Shown here in pieces: positions 24,666 to 34,332 of a stretch of DNA of 64,000 nucleotides. The position numbers and the translations under genes were made by a program. The notes beneath the pieces were generated by a model. It saw only the letters and a program-made list of their open reading frames with translations. It did no database searches and was not told the DNA's origin. Source of the DNA: Fumia xinanensis (lineage in GTDB: Bacteria; Bacillota; Clostridia; Oscillospirales; Ruminococcaceae); the NCBI RefSeq assembly GCF_014384905.1, contig NZ_JACRSV010000002.1:597840-661839 (forward strand), in the 5' to 3' direction. Numbering within the stretch: the first letter of the stretch is position 1; every line of letters begins with the position of its first letter.

Positions 24666-25559
24666 ATGTACGACATGATTATTATTGGCGCAGGACCTGC
24701 TGGTATCAGTGCAGCAATTTATGGGAAAAGCAGAGGAAAAAAAGTTTTGGTGTTGGAAAAGAAACAGGTGGGAGGTTTGATTGGAACGGTATCTACAGTG
24801 ACACACTATACAGCAATCGTACAAGAAGAATCTGGCAATACCTTTGCTGAACGAATGAAAGAGCAGGCGCTCGGTGCTGGTGTGGAGATTCGTTATGAAA
24901 ATGTGACAGAGACAAAACTTACAGGCGAAATAAAGAAAGTCGTTACCGATAAAGCAAGTTATCAATCTAAAACCTTAATTTTGGCAAATGGTGGCTCTGG
25001 CCGTATGCTGGGCATTCCCGGGGAAAGTCTGAAAGGTGTCAGATTAAATGCACCAAAAGATGGTTTGAACTATAAAGGAAAGAATGTTTATGTTATCGGC
25101 GGAGCAGATGGAGCGGTTAAGGAAGCTCTTTATCTGGCTGAATTAGCGGCAAAAGTGATGATTGTATGCCTGGAGGATGAGCTTGCATGTATACAGGAAT
25201 TCAAAGATAAAGTATTTACCCATGATAATATCGAAGTCATGCCGCATTCAAGTCTAACTGGAGTATATGGCAACGAAGCGGTGGAAGAGCTCGAATTTAC
25301 AGATAACAAAACAGGAATGAAGCAGATTGTAAAAGATGCAGAGTGTGGAGTATTTGTATACGCGGGAATTGTTCCGAATACGCAGATGTACACAGAATTG
25401 AAGTTAGATGACGGCTATATTTTGACTGATGACTCGATGCAGACGGAAATCCCAGGAGTATTTGCGGCAGGAGATATCCGCGCGAAGAAAGTAAGACAGG
25501 TTGCTACAGCAGTGGCCGATGGTGCCATCGCAGGTATTCAGGCAGCCGCAATGTGCTGA
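24666..25559 (+). CDS. Thioredoxin-reductase-like FAD/NAD(P) oxidoreductase lacking the CxxC
   Basis: 297 residues with two dinucleotide-binding folds. The FAD motif is MIIIGAGPAGISAAIYGKSRGKKVLVLEK, the NAD(P) motif VYVIGGADGAVKEALYLAELA, and the C-terminal FAD contact VFAAGDIRAKKVRQVATAVADGAIAG. In true thioredoxin reductases a CATCDG motif precedes the NADP domain; here the place reads LNAPKDGLNYKGK, with no cysteine. It should therefore not reduce thioredoxin by the usual route; a ferredoxin/flavodoxin-type or other reductase role is possible. The base composition is more AT-rich than its neighbours, suggesting transfer. AGGAGG lies seven bases upstream. Confidence 0.9.
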   Translation: MYDMIIIGAGPAGISAAIYGKSRGKKVLVLEKKQVGGLIGTVSTVTHYTAIVQEESGNTFAERMKEQALGAGVEIRYENVTETKLTGEIKKVVTDKASYQSKTLILANGGSGRMLGIPGESLKGVRLNAPKDGLNYKGKNVYVIGGADGAVKEALYLAELAAKVMIVCLEDELACIQEFKDKVFTHDNIEVMPHSSLTGVYGNEAVEELEFTDNKTGMKQIVKDAECGVFVYAGIVPNTQMYTELKLDDGYILTDDSMQTEIPGVFAAGDIRAKKVRQVATAVADGAIAGIQAAAMC

Positions 25560-25690
25560 TATTAAAAGCAAACATTAGGGCGGGGATTAAGGTTACGTCT
25601 TAGCGCTGAATTTGGTTAGCCAAATTCGTCTGCTGTGAAAATCAAGGGGATCTTTGTGGGAAAAAGGCAGTACCATTGGGGCGGCGCCTA

Positions 25691-27787
25691 TTACAGATAT
25701 ATTTTTCCAAATTCGTCCGCGGGCAGGGGTTTGCTGTATAGATACCCCTGGGCGGTGGTGCAGTCCATGTTTTTCAGAAGGGCCAGCTGCTCTTCGGTTT
25801 CTACTCCCTCGGCCAAGCATTCCATTCCCATTTCCCGGCACATGTCGATGATGCATTTGACCATGGTACGGCAGGAAGGGCTGGTTTCCAGGTTCCAGAT
25901 GAGGCTTTTATCCAGTTTCAGTGTGTCGAACTCCATGAAGGTGAGCAGCGACATACTGGAGTACTGGGAGCCGAAGTCGTCCAGTCCCAGCTGGAACCCC
26001 TGATCCCGGATGCTCTTGCCGATCTGGAATACGATTTCCCGCTCCACCTCTCCGATGGTCTCGGTGAGCTCGATTTGGACAAAATTTTTGGGCACGGAAT
26101 CATACCGGCTGTAGATTTCAAGCATTTCCTTCATCAGGTCGGCGTCCAGCAGGGTGATGCGGGAGAAGTTGAGGGAGATGGGGAAGAGGGGCTTGCCCTG
26201 TTGCTGCCACGCCGTCATCTGTTTGAGCACCTGCTCGTAGATAAACAAATCCACATAGCGGATGAGCCGCTCTTTTTCCAGCAGAGGGATAAACTTGTCC
26301 GGGGTAATGAGGCCGTGAGTTTTGTCCCCGAAGCGCACCAGGGCTTCGGCTCCCACAACCTCACCGGATGAAATATCGCACTTGGGTTGGAGGTACATGC
26401 GGAAGGAGCCTCGGGCCACTTCTTCCAGAAGGGCAGTCTGGGACATATGGTTGGCGTGCTTGGAATTGCTGTCAAAGTTTTTGTAAAACTCCTGCTTTTG
26501 GATAAACATCAGCTCGTCGGCGTGGGTGACAAGGTTCTGGACATTTATTTCGGCATCGCTCCAGGTGTAGCCGATGGTGACGCCGTACAGCACCCGCCGT
26601 TCGAGGATTTCCTGCATCTGGCGGATTTTATGGACGAACTGCTGGATATCGGTGTTTTCCACAAAGCCGACGATTTCGTCACCGCTGAGGCGGAAGAGAA
26701 TCCGCTCTTCGATAAATTCCTTCATAATGCTGCCAGTGGTGGCCACGACACTGTCGCCAAAGGAGTGGCCAAACCGTTCGTTGATTTGTTTGAGGCCATT
26801 GATGTCGGCCACCACTACGCCCAGGGACTGGAGCCGTTCTTCAGGGTTGCTGTCCAGGTAGGCTATATAGCTGTTGCGGTTTAGAAGCCCGGTGAGGGGA
26901 TCGTGATAATTGAGGTAGGTGTGCTTGGATATCATCCGCCGCTTGGTAATCTCGTTGGCGATGAAGTAGGCAAGGCTCTGGAGCAGGACCGGGTTCCCGG
27001 CGTAAGCACGAGGATTATCCACTCCGACGTAACCCATGAGGATGTTGTCGATGGTGAAGGGGGCGGCGATGAGGTTTTTGATGTTCTGCATCGAAAGGAT
27101 GCAGTACTCCTCCGGGCTGTCCACCTTGATGGCTTCCAGGTCGGGAATGAGCACCGGCTCCATCTGCTCGAAATGGGGCATCCACCGGTTCAGGAGGGTC
27201 ATGTCCACGTCCTGCAAAAATTCCATTTCCGGCGCCACGCCTTCTCCGCACCACTCATAGGTGTTTTTGCAGATGTCCTTTTGGTGGTCGATCTCAAAGA
27301 TATAGGCCCTGTCGGCCCGATAGAATTCCCCGATGCTCTGGAGCACCAGGGCGATGGCTTTTTCCAGGCTCTCCGCCGAAGTGAGAGACCGGGTGCAGGA
27401 CACGATGGCCTGCTCCACAGCCAGCTTTTCAGACAGCTCCCGGCTGACGGTTTCCCGGTCGGTGATGTCTAAGGCCACCTCCATTCGCACCGGGCGGCCT
27501 TGATAGGAAATCAGCTTGTCCTTCAGCAGGTAATGCCGGTTGACCCGTTGGTTTTGATGTTCCCAGACATAGGTTTCGTCGGGCTTCAGCAGATGGTTGG
27601 TGCAGAAAGGACAGGGTTCGTCCCGATTTTGCAGCACTTTGTAGCAGGGCTTTCCCAGGTAGTCGTCAGGGGAGTCAAGGCCCAGGTCTTTCCGGCAGGC
27701 CCGATTGACAAACAGAATTTCATAGGTTTCAGCATCGCTGAGATAAATCACTTCATCCAGCTCTTCGATGAGCCAGCCGATTTCCAT
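25691..27787 (-). CDS. PAS-GAF-GGDEF-EAL cyclic-di-GMP signalling protein
   Basis: 698 residues. The domains run PAS (~1-120; a cysteine-containing PCPFCTNH loop and a PAC-like VEVALDITDRE-type end), GAF (~135-285; ADRAYIFEID, GYVGVDNPRA), GGDEF (~300-450) and EAL (~460-698). The GGDEF signature is LSGDEI instead of [GS]GDEF-type GGDEF, so cyclase activity is doubtful; the domain may only regulate. The EAL part has the expected catalytic residues: AEALVRF, SLNFSR, IELTET, LDDFG, LDKSL, AEGVET. It most likely degrades c-di-GMP. No membrane segment is present. The start at 27787 follows AAAGGCGG. Confidence 0.94.
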   Translation of the reverse strand: MEIGWLIEELDEVIYLSDAETYEILFVNRACRKDLGLDSPDDYLGKPCYKVLQNRDEPCPFCTNHLLKPDETYVWEHQNQRVNRHYLLKDKLISYQGRPVRMEVALDITDRETVSRELSEKLAVEQAIVSCTRSLTSAESLEKAIALVLQSIGEFYRADRAYIFEIDHQKDICKNTYEWCGEGVAPEMEFLQDVDMTLLNRWMPHFEQMEPVLIPDLEAIKVDSPEEYCILSMQNIKNLIAAPFTIDNILMGYVGVDNPRAYAGNPVLLQSLAYFIANEITKRRMISKHTYLNYHDPLTGLLNRNSYIAYLDSNPEERLQSLGVVVADINGLKQINERFGHSFGDSVVATTGSIMKEFIEERILFRLSGDEIVGFVENTDIQQFVHKIRQMQEILERRVLYGVTIGYTWSDAEINVQNLVTHADELMFIQKQEFYKNFDSNSKHANHMSQTALLEEVARGSFRMYLQPKCDISSGEVVGAEALVRFGDKTHGLITPDKFIPLLEKERLIRYVDLFIYEQVLKQMTAWQQQGKPLFPISLNFSRITLLDADLMKEMLEIYSRYDSVPKNFVQIELTETIGEVEREIVFQIGKSIRDQGFQLGLDDFGSQYSSMSLLTFMEFDTLKLDKSLIWNLETSPSCRTMVKCIIDMCREMGMECLAEGVETEEQLALLKNMDCTTAQGYLYSKPLPADEFGKIYL

Positions 27788-27863
27788 GGTGACACCGCCT
27801 TTCCTTTAGAGTATATTCAAAATTAGTCTACCACAAGTTTACACAAAAGTACAGTGAAAAAGT

Positions 27864-27902
27864 AAAAGACGCCGACTTCCGGGCGGTCCAATAAAACATT
27901 AT
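27864..27902 (+). repeat. Left terminal inverted repeat of the outer element
   Basis: AAAAGACGCCGA, a 12-base spacer, then CCAATAAAACATTAT. The same order occurs in reverse complement at 50730-50766. Confidence 0.7.
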
Positions 27903-27933
27903 AATATTGTTTTCGGGAAGGCGGCATGAGTGA

Positions 27934-29283
27934 TCATGCCGCTTTTCCGTTCACAACGTCATAGAGTAAATTGGCGGGGAGTATGCCGATATAGTTGTAA
28001 CTGATGGTCACATCCTGCACTCGGTGTCCGCTGGACTTGTCCGGTGCATGAACATATACGGCGTTCACCATATCGTTCAGCACGGTCGGTGTCAGCTTCT
28101 CCAGATACAGGTATTTCTTTGCCTGTCGGATAAATCTATCAACATTCTCCGCTTGATCTTCTTGATTCTGTATTTCGTTTTCAAGCATTTCAATCTTGGC
28201 TCTCAAGTCTGCCTGCTCCTGCTCATAATCATCAGACAACATCTGAAAACGAGCTTCGGACAGTTTTCCGTTGACCATATCCTCATAAATACGCTTGAAC
28301 AATCTGTCCAGTTCAGCCAGACGATTTTCGGATTTCTGCAAGGTTTGCTTCTTGGCAGAAAGCTCTTTCCTTGCTTCCTCGCTTCGCTTGGCACCCAATG
28401 CTCTGCGGAATGAGTCCTCATAGCCTGCAACACAGGAGATTACCAACCTCATGTGCTGGAGCGTACCTTCTTCCAGTACAACGGCTCTGATGAAGTGGGT
28501 GTCACAGACCTCCTTACCCTTTTTACGGGAAGTGGAGCAAACAAAGTGGTCTTGTCTGGTTTCAAAACTGTTGCTGGTGCAGTAGTACAATTTCTCACCG
28601 CAATCGGCACAGCGGACGAGACCGGAGAACATATTGGTCTTGCCTGTTCTGGCGGGTCTGCGCTTATTCTTGCGAAGCTCCTGCACACGGGCGAAGGTTT
28701 CTTCGTCAATAATAGCTTCATGGGTGTTCTCGAAAATCTTCCATTGGTCGGGAGGGTTTTCGAGTTTCTTTTTGCTTCTGTACGACTGCTTGCGGGTCTT
28801 GAAGTTGACCATGTGACCAAGGTATTCCATCTTTTCCAGTATGCCGGTGATAGTTCGTGGTGCCCAATTGTAAGGATTATCCGGTGTCTTTGCAGGAGCA
28901 TTACGTCCCATCTTCATCCAATGGACGGTGGGGCAATCCACCTTTGCTTCCTTCAGCTTCTTGGCAATCTGAGAGGGGCCGAAGCCCTCCATACACCATG
29001 CGAAGATCTGACGGACAACAGCTACGGCTTCATCGTCCACAACCCAATGTCTCTTTGGATTGTCGGGGTCTTTCATGTAGCCATAGGGTGGGTTGGTGGT
29101 CAGATACTCACCGGATTCGCCTTTCTGCTTCATAACCGCTTTGACCTTTTTACTGCTGTCCTTGACATAGAACTCGTTGATGATATTCAAGAACGGAGTA
29201 AAGTCGTTGTCCTGCTGATTGGCGCTGTCCACACCGCTGTTCACGGCGATGAAACGGACATCGTGTTCGGGGAAAAGCATTTC
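27934..29283 (-). pseudogene. Large serine recombinase (TnpX-like), C-terminal half, separated by insertion
   Basis: About 448 residues beginning MLFPEHDVRFIAVNSGVDSANQQDND inside the resolvase domain. It continues through the recombinase domain (GYMKDPDNPKRHWVVDDEAVAVVRQIFAWCMEGFG), the zinc ribbon (RCADCGEKLYYC...CSTSRKKGKEVC), a long coiled coil and the end. The catalytic Ser and the first ~118 residues are absent here but are found at 36059-36355. The inner element (29281-36058) lies between. Joining the halves at the shared GAA gives ...NYLEVGLYTE-MLFPEHDVRF..., the expected family sequence. Without the N-terminal part this product cannot act as a recombinase. Confidence 0.93.
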
Positions 29284-29310
29284 ACTATTATAGACAAGAG
29301 CACAAAAAGG
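29284..29310 (+). repeat. Left terminal inverted repeat of the inner element
   Basis: Contains ATTATAGACAAGAGCACAAA. The right end, read in the opposite direction, is ATTATGGACAAGGACACAAA. Confidence 0.85.
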
Positions 29311-29334
29311 ATAGGTACGGTGGGGATTAACCCG

Positions 29335-30846
29335 TCAGATTTTCCATTCAATTTCTACCTTTTCATTTGTCGCCCGGATGACCGTTATCAGTGCGTCCAC
29401 CACCTGCCTCTTGTCCTCAAAGCTGACATTCTCCCAGTCATCCAGATACCCGGAAATGCTTTCCATCTTCTCCATCGGCACAGCGTCCGCAGAGAGTTTT
29501 GCAATCTCATTGGCAATGGACTGCCGCCTTGCGTCCAGCTCCTCAATTTTGCTGTTGGCATAGGAGATCAAAACAGGGCTTGCGCCCGTCAGCGTGTCAA
29601 GCAGCTTTTCAATCTCGCTTTCCACCTGCGCCAGTTCCTGCCGCTTTGCCGCCAGCTTCGGGGAGATTTTCGCCGCTTTTTTCCGGCCTGTTAGCGTCTT
29701 AAAATCTTTCAGCTTCTTCACCATAGCCCCATAGACCACCGCTTCCAGTTCGTGCAGCTTCACGCACCCGCAGCCGGGACACGCCTTGCTGTCCGCATGG
29801 ACGGTGCAACGCATATAGAGGATGCCGTTGGAGTGCGCCGACATAAGCGCATACCCGCATTTCCCGCATTTGATTTTTCCCGCCATCCATGTGTTCCGGG
29901 CTTTCCTTGCGGGCTGGTAGGTGTGGCTGGCAAGCAGCTTCTTCCTGCATTTCAGCCACAGCTCCGATGGGATAAACCCCTCATGTGGAGCCAGTACCAG
30001 CGTCTGTCCTTGCAGGTGCTTGTGCTTGTCCTCTGTATTCCCCTTGCCCTGATAGTAATAGCAGCCGTTTGTCCCGGCAAAGTCGGCGGCGTCATTGTAA
30101 ATATCCGTCCCCTGGCTTTTGTAAAACTCGTATATGTCGAGGTCAGCCATGACATAAATCGGGTTGCGGAGAATAACGCTCAAAGTAGCCCTTGACAGCG
30201 GCCTGCCATGATAAGTACGCATACCGCCCGCCGTCAGCTTCTTTGTAATGTCATGCAGCGATACCTGCGGGTCAGCGTACATCTCATACATCTGCCGGAC
30301 AAAGGCCGCTTCGGTTGGCTCTATTACCAGCTTCTTTGTGCTCACCCCGTCCATCACATAAGGCTCTGTCCGAAATCCGTAGGGCGTTTTGCCGCCCATT
30401 TTGAAGCCCCGCTGACAGCGGGAGTACCATGCGTCCTGCACCCGCTTCTGTATCGTTTCCCGTTCAAGCTGGGCGAACACGATACAGATATTCAGCATCG
30501 CCCGCCCCATTGGGGTGGAGGTATCAAACTTCTCCGTAGAGGACACAAACTCCACTTCGTACTTTTGGAAGAAGTCCATCATCTTCGCAAAGTCCAGAAT
30601 GGAACGGCTGATGCGGTCGAGCTTGTAAACCACCACTTTCCGCACAAGGCCGCTTTCAATATCCCGCATAAGCTGTTGGAATTGTGGACGCTCCGTATTT
30701 TTCCCGGAATACCCTTTGTCCTTGTACTCTTTGCAGTTCCCGCCTTTCAATTCGTATTTGCAAAACTCAATCTGGCTTTCAATGGAAATGCTATCCTTTT
30801 TGTCTACCGATTGCCTTGCATAGATTGCGTCTATTCTGTTATTCAT
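29335..30846 (-). CDS. Large serine recombinase of the inner element (intact)
   Basis: 503 residues. The resolvase N-terminal domain has the catalytic Ser in YARQSVDKKDSISIESQ and the Arg-rich YKLDRISRSILDF. A recombinase domain follows (GKTPYGFRTEP...AAFVRQMYEMYADP), then a zinc ribbon (KIKCGKCGYALMSAHSNG...CPGCGC) and a C-terminal coiled coil. It should integrate and excise the element that encodes it by crossing over at short identical cores. Situated at the left end, 52 bases inside the terminal repeat. It differs strongly from the split outer recombinase, so the two elements have independent integrases. Confidence 0.95.
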   Translation of the reverse strand: MNNRIDAIYARQSVDKKDSISIESQIEFCKYELKGGNCKEYKDKGYSGKNTERPQFQQLMRDIESGLVRKVVVYKLDRISRSILDFAKMMDFFQKYEVEFVSSTEKFDTSTPMGRAMLNICIVFAQLERETIQKRVQDAWYSRCQRGFKMGGKTPYGFRTEPYVMDGVSTKKLVIEPTEAAFVRQMYEMYADPQVSLHDITKKLTAGGMRTYHGRPLSRATLSVILRNPIYVMADLDIYEFYKSQGTDIYNDAADFAGTNGCYYYQGKGNTEDKHKHLQGQTLVLAPHEGFIPSELWLKCRKKLLASHTYQPARKARNTWMAGKIKCGKCGYALMSAHSNGILYMRCTVHADSKACPGCGCVKLHELEAVVYGAMVKKLKDFKTLTGRKKAAKISPKLAAKRQELAQVESEIEKLLDTLTGASPVLISYANSKIEELDARRQSIANEIAKLSADAVPMEKMESISGYLDDWENVSFEDKRQVVDALITVIRATNEKVEIEWKI

Positions 30847-30940
30847 TTTGTCGCTCCTTTTCTTAAAAAAGAAACGGAGCTGCTGACAGTTCTATTATAC
30901 CGTCAGCAGCCCCGCAAATCAACGATGGTTTCGGGAAACC

Positions 30941-31156
30941 TTATGCCCCGGCTTCCTCACTCTGCCGTTTGTCGGCATACTTGCGGAACACCTCATAAAG
31001 CTGCTGTTCCAGCTCTCGGCGTTTTGCCGCTTCCTGCTCCGGCGTGAACACCGGGGAGAGGTTTTCCAGCGTGATTTCCCTGCCTTGAAAAGTCACGACT
31101 TCCGTTTCCTTTTTGTATCTGATAGTGGTACTTATAAAATCACCTTTCCTTTCCAT
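30941..31156 (-). CDS. Small hypothetical protein of the inner element
   Basis: 71 residues with an N-terminal strand-rich part (FISTTIRYKKETEVVTFQGREITLENLSPVF) and a charged helix (EQEAAKRRELEQQLYEVFRKYADKRQ). It overlaps the end of the MobV gene by 17 bases, showing translational coupling. Unknown family; the size and position fit small accessory proteins of Firmicutes mobilizable elements. Confidence 0.7.
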   Translation of the reverse strand: MERKGDFISTTIRYKKETEVVTFQGREITLENLSPVFTPEQEAAKRRELEQQLYEVFRKYADKRQSEEAGA

Positions 31157-32084
31157 GCTGCCGCTGCTGCCGTTTCAGTTCCGCCAGTATATCCGGCGGG
31201 ATACGGTCAACCAGCCGCTGTAAATTGTCCAGTTCGCTTTTCAGCTTTGCCCGTTCCATCGTATCTTTCATCTTGCCTTTTTCACCGGCTTTTGCCCTTG
31301 CTTCCAGCTTTTCATTTTCCGCTAACAGGTCATTGATTGTGACCTTGTATTTTTTCAACTGCCCGGAGAAATTCTCCATCTGCGGGAACCACTTTTTCAG
31401 CATGGAGAGGGCTTCCTCTTTTTTCTTTCCGGCGTTGAACGGGGTAATATCGCCCAGCGTGGCTTCAATGGCTCTTGCCTGTTTGGAGAGATTGACCGCC
31501 TGCTTGAACAGACGGGTGGGGATATGCTTCCTGCCTGTCTTGCTGGCACTTTCCCCACGCTCCAAGTCAGGATATTTCTCCACCATATAGGCGTGAAAAT
31601 CGTCCTGCCACTTTGTTAAATTCGCCCGGTTGCCTATGATTTCTTTAGCGCACAGGCGGTTGTCCTTAGTAAGCGGGACAAAGGTCAAATGCAGGTGGGG
31701 CGTTTTCTCGTCCATGTGTACCACAGCAGACACGATATTGTCCTGCCCTACCCGGTCAATGAGGAAATCAGCCGCCCTCTGGAAAAACGCCTGTATCTCC
31801 TTTGGGGATTTCTTCTTGAAAAACTCCGGGCTGGCGGTGACCAGCGTGTCCACAAACCGGGTGCTGTCCTTACGGGTGCGGCAGCCAGCCTGTTCAATGC
31901 GGTTCTGGATAAAGTGGTAGTACCTGCTCTCCGGCTTGACGATATGGAAGTTGTATTTGCTCCGGCTGGTGTCAATGTCGGGATTGCTGGCGTACTGTTC
32001 CTTTTGCCGTTCGTGATGGGCTTCCAGCGGTCTTGCCGGATTGCCCTTGTGTTTTTCAAATCGCAAAATTGCGTGTTGTGCCAT
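31140..32084 (-). CDS. MobV-type relaxase (Pre/Mob plasmid recombination enzyme)
   Basis: 314 residues from MAQHAILRFEKHKGNPARPLEAHHER. The MobV hallmark HMDEKTPHLHLTFVPL carries the His triad that binds metal for nicking at oriT. The C-terminal half is a coiled coil (LAENEKLEARAKAGEKGKMKDTMERAKLKSELDNLQ). AAGGAG precedes the ATG at 32084; a longer frame to 32126 has no ribosome site. It gives the inner element its own route for mobilization by a helper conjugative system. Confidence 0.93.
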   Translation of the reverse strand: MAQHAILRFEKHKGNPARPLEAHHERQKEQYASNPDIDTSRSKYNFHIVKPESRYYHFIQNRIEQAGCRTRKDSTRFVDTLVTASPEFFKKKSPKEIQAFFQRAADFLIDRVGQDNIVSAVVHMDEKTPHLHLTFVPLTKDNRLCAKEIIGNRANLTKWQDDFHAYMVEKYPDLERGESASKTGRKHIPTRLFKQAVNLSKQARAIEATLGDITPFNAGKKKEEALSMLKKWFPQMENFSGQLKKYKVTINDLLAENEKLEARAKAGEKGKMKDTMERAKLKSELDNLQRLVDRIPPDILAELKRQQRQHGKER

Positions 32085-32266
32085 AAACTCCTTTCCCCGT
32101 TCCTTTCCCTTCCGGGACTTTTCCACAGGAAAATCCCGCAGAAAATATCTCGGATAGGAAGGGAATGGATAGAATATAAATCAATATTTTTATCTCTGTA
32201 TTTCTATATACCGTCCGGTTTTCGTACTTCAAGAGGATTGATTATCGTACTTGTGGAGTGCGGTTT

Positions 32267-32662
32267 TCAGTCCTCCGGCGTACCAGAACGGGATTTCTTG
32301 AAGTCGGTATTTGGAACCGCTTCATAGGATTTTGGGTAGATGCGGTTGGGTTTTCCACAGCCCTGCTTCTGGATCTCCACCAATCCGGCATATTGCAGTT
32401 CCCGCAGGGTATTGACCGCCTTTTGCCGCCCACAGTGGAGCAGACCAACTACTTCGCAGATGGGATAGTAGAGGTAAATCCTCCCGTATTCGTCTGCCCA
32501 ACCGTTCTTGCGGGACAACTCCATCCGGCGCAGGATAAAGGCGTACAGAACCTTTGCTTCGTTGGACAGTGGCGTGAATGTGGGTGCTTCAAAGAGGAAA
32601 TTCGGGAGCCGGGTGAAGCTGACCGATTTCTCCGGCTGATGAATATAAATAGTGTTTGTCAT
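32267..32662 (-). CDS. RepA N-terminal-like replication initiator (short)
   Basis: 131 residues: PEKSVSFTRLPNFLFEAPTFTPLSNEAKVLYAFILRRMELSRKNGWADEYGRIYLYYPICEVVGLLHCGRQKAVNTLREL. This is the winged-helix RepA_N domain that binds plasmid origins. The C-terminal part of full-length plasmid RepA proteins is missing, as is common on integrated elements, so it may act as a regulator or support replication of the excised circle. Upstream of MobV on the same strand. Confidence 0.88.
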   Translation of the reverse strand: MTNTIYIHQPEKSVSFTRLPNFLFEAPTFTPLSNEAKVLYAFILRRMELSRKNGWADEYGRIYLYYPICEVVGLLHCGRQKAVNTLRELQYAGLVEIQKQGCGKPNRIYPKSYEAVPNTDFKKSRSGTPED

Positions 32663-32774
32663 ACTGTGTTTTGTGGACAGTTAGGAGGGCATTTCCGGGG
32701 GGAGGACGGTGCTTGATACCACTTCCCCCGGTTCTGCCCTCTGGAAGCCTTATGAATAAAGGCTTTTCCCCTGC

Positions 32775-33188
32775 CTAACTGTCCACAGCAGACCTCCTTT
32801 TCCGTTCACTTTCTGTTTTCTGCCGCCTGTGAACTCTGGCGGCGCAGTCGGGACAGTATTTCGCCCGGTTGGACTTTGGGACAAACACTCTGCCGCAGAC
32901 CGCACAGCGTTTTAGCTCCTTATCCCGGAAAATCTCTGCTTCCAGCGTCCCGATTTGCGGTAAGACCGACCAGCGGAACCACTTACAGCAGACCGAGAAA
33001 GAAATGGTCTGGGGGCAAGTGTGGGTATCCCCATCGTCAAGGAGCATACAGTTCCCGTCCTCATAATTACAGCACTCCCGGCGGATCAGGGCGTTTGCCT
33101 GCTTCCTCTGTGCCGGGGTCATGCGGCAGAGGGTACCGTCCGGCTTGCGCTCCAACGGTGGTAGGCGTTTATATGGATTATCTTTCAT
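32775..33188 (-). CDS. Cysteine-rich VLP-domain protein
   Basis: 137 residues beginning MKDNPYKRLPPLERKPDGTLCRMTPAQRKQANALIRRECCNYEDGNCMLLDDG. It carries several cysteine clusters and ends with a zinc-ribbon-like CAVCGRVFVPKSNRAKYCPDCAARVHRRQ. This matches the 'cysteine-rich VLP' family found on Firmicutes integrative elements; its function is not known. It is first in the minus-strand set of the inner element. Confidence 0.88.
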   Translation of the reverse strand: MKDNPYKRLPPLERKPDGTLCRMTPAQRKQANALIRRECCNYEDGNCMLLDDGDTHTCPQTISFSVCCKWFRWSVLPQIGTLEAEIFRDKELKRCAVCGRVFVPKSNRAKYCPDCAARVHRRQKTESERKRRSAVDS

Positions 33189-33281
33189 GCGTCCCTCCGT
33201 TTTTCACTTTTGCCGTTCTCCCCGAAAAGGCTTCCTGCCCCATTCCTGCGGCGTGTTCCGGCGTTGGCACGCTCCCCACAG

Positions 33282-33328
33282 CTTCGGGACAAGTTGTCCC
33301 GAAGTGACCTCTGGACAAAGTGTCCAGA
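33282..33328. repeat. Two adjacent palindromes with GGACA core
   Basis: CTTCGGGACAA-G-TTGTCCCGAAG (33282-33304) and TCTGGACA-AAG-TGTCCAGA (33310-33328). A third related palindrome lies at 35687-35707 on the far side of the cargo genes. Confidence 0.8.
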
Positions 33329-33544
33329 AGTTGGCTCCTTGCGGTGCTTCCCCGGCCGGGGTATTCCTTTTCGGACGGTCATTCGGTTTTCAAGGTGCAG
33401 CTCATCGATGAACTACCACAAGTCTACACTTTTTCGACCGCCTGTGCCGTATATCCATAAGGTAGGAAATCACCTCGGAAAACTCGCTATTTCCACGCTC
33501 TCGGAATTGTGGTAGAATAGAAAAAATAATGCGAGGTGATAGAG

Positions 33545-34294
33545 ATGGATAAGTTGGAGTTATTTTCAAAGTGCTTAAATTTAGTAGAGGGCAGGGAAAA
33601 TCCTGAGAGTTGGTGGGGTTGGTGGAACGAACACGAATCCGAAGTGGAAAAACTATTGAACCACGGCGAGTTTTTGAAGTTAAAACCCCGGTCGCATGGA
33701 TTTTCTTGGGTATCAGTATTTGGTAGCCAAAAGGGAGCCATCACTATTCTGGAGAAGAACGGAATAGCGTTTGAAATTAGCAATCTCTATCAAGAACGGT
33801 ATCTGGAGGAATTGGACGCTTACTGTAAGGAACAGAAACGAGTACAACGGGAAAAGCAAAAGAAATTCAAGGCACAGCACCCCGAATGGTTTACTCAATA
33901 CCCTAAGTTCTCAAAAATGTTGGCAAAAGTCTTGGACTCCTCTGATGAAATAAAATCTGCTGCAACTGTGGAGAAGATTGTAGAGATAGAAAAGAAATTA
34001 GGATTTATTCTCCCAACACAAGTTCGGGAATTTTTTCTCATAACTGAGGGAGTTAATGTATCTACAGGTTTGAGTATCAGCTTATCCCAGCTCTTTAATC
34101 TAACTATTCACGAGGAGCATTATTGTGTACTAGGCGAATTTTGGAAAGAGGCTGACGGAGATTTACTCCTACTTCGCCCCGGCGAAGAAACTGTCTGGTA
34201 CTATGCCCATGAGCAAGACAAAGTAAAATTTTTGCGGAATACCATGTATGAATTGTTAGAAAAAGAGTTAGTGAATTATCTGCGAGAAAATTAA
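33545..34294 (+). CDS. SMI1/KNR4 (SUKH) family immunity-type protein
   Basis: 249 residues from MDKLELFSKCLNLVEG. The SUKH signature lies in the second half: ATVEKIVEIEKKLGFILPTQVREFFLITEGVN, then a strand-rich region with LFNLTIHEEHYCVLGEFWKEADGDLLLL. SUKH proteins often neutralise nuclease toxins of polymorphic toxin systems. No toxin lies nearby, so it may be an orphan immunity gene that protects the host of the element against neighbours. The N-terminal ~130 residues with many Trp (WWGWWNEHE) are an added part. GAGGTG precedes the ATG. Confidence 0.85.
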   Translation: MDKLELFSKCLNLVEGRENPESWWGWWNEHESEVEKLLNHGEFLKLKPRSHGFSWVSVFGSQKGAITILEKNGIAFEISNLYQERYLEELDAYCKEQKRVQREKQKKFKAQHPEWFTQYPKFSKMLAKVLDSSDEIKSAATVEKIVEIEKKLGFILPTQVREFFLITEGVNVSTGLSISLSQLFNLTIHEEHYCVLGEFWKEADGDLLLLRPGEETVWYYAHEQDKVKFLRNTMYELLEKELVNYLREN

Positions 34295-34332
34295 AAATAT
34301 TTTTGACTATCAAGCAGACAAGGAGGGAGAGC

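Noticed and set aside
33536..33544. GTG start nine bases upstream for the SUKH gene
   Set aside because: It overlaps the GAGGTG ribosome site; the ATG at 33545 has normal spacing.
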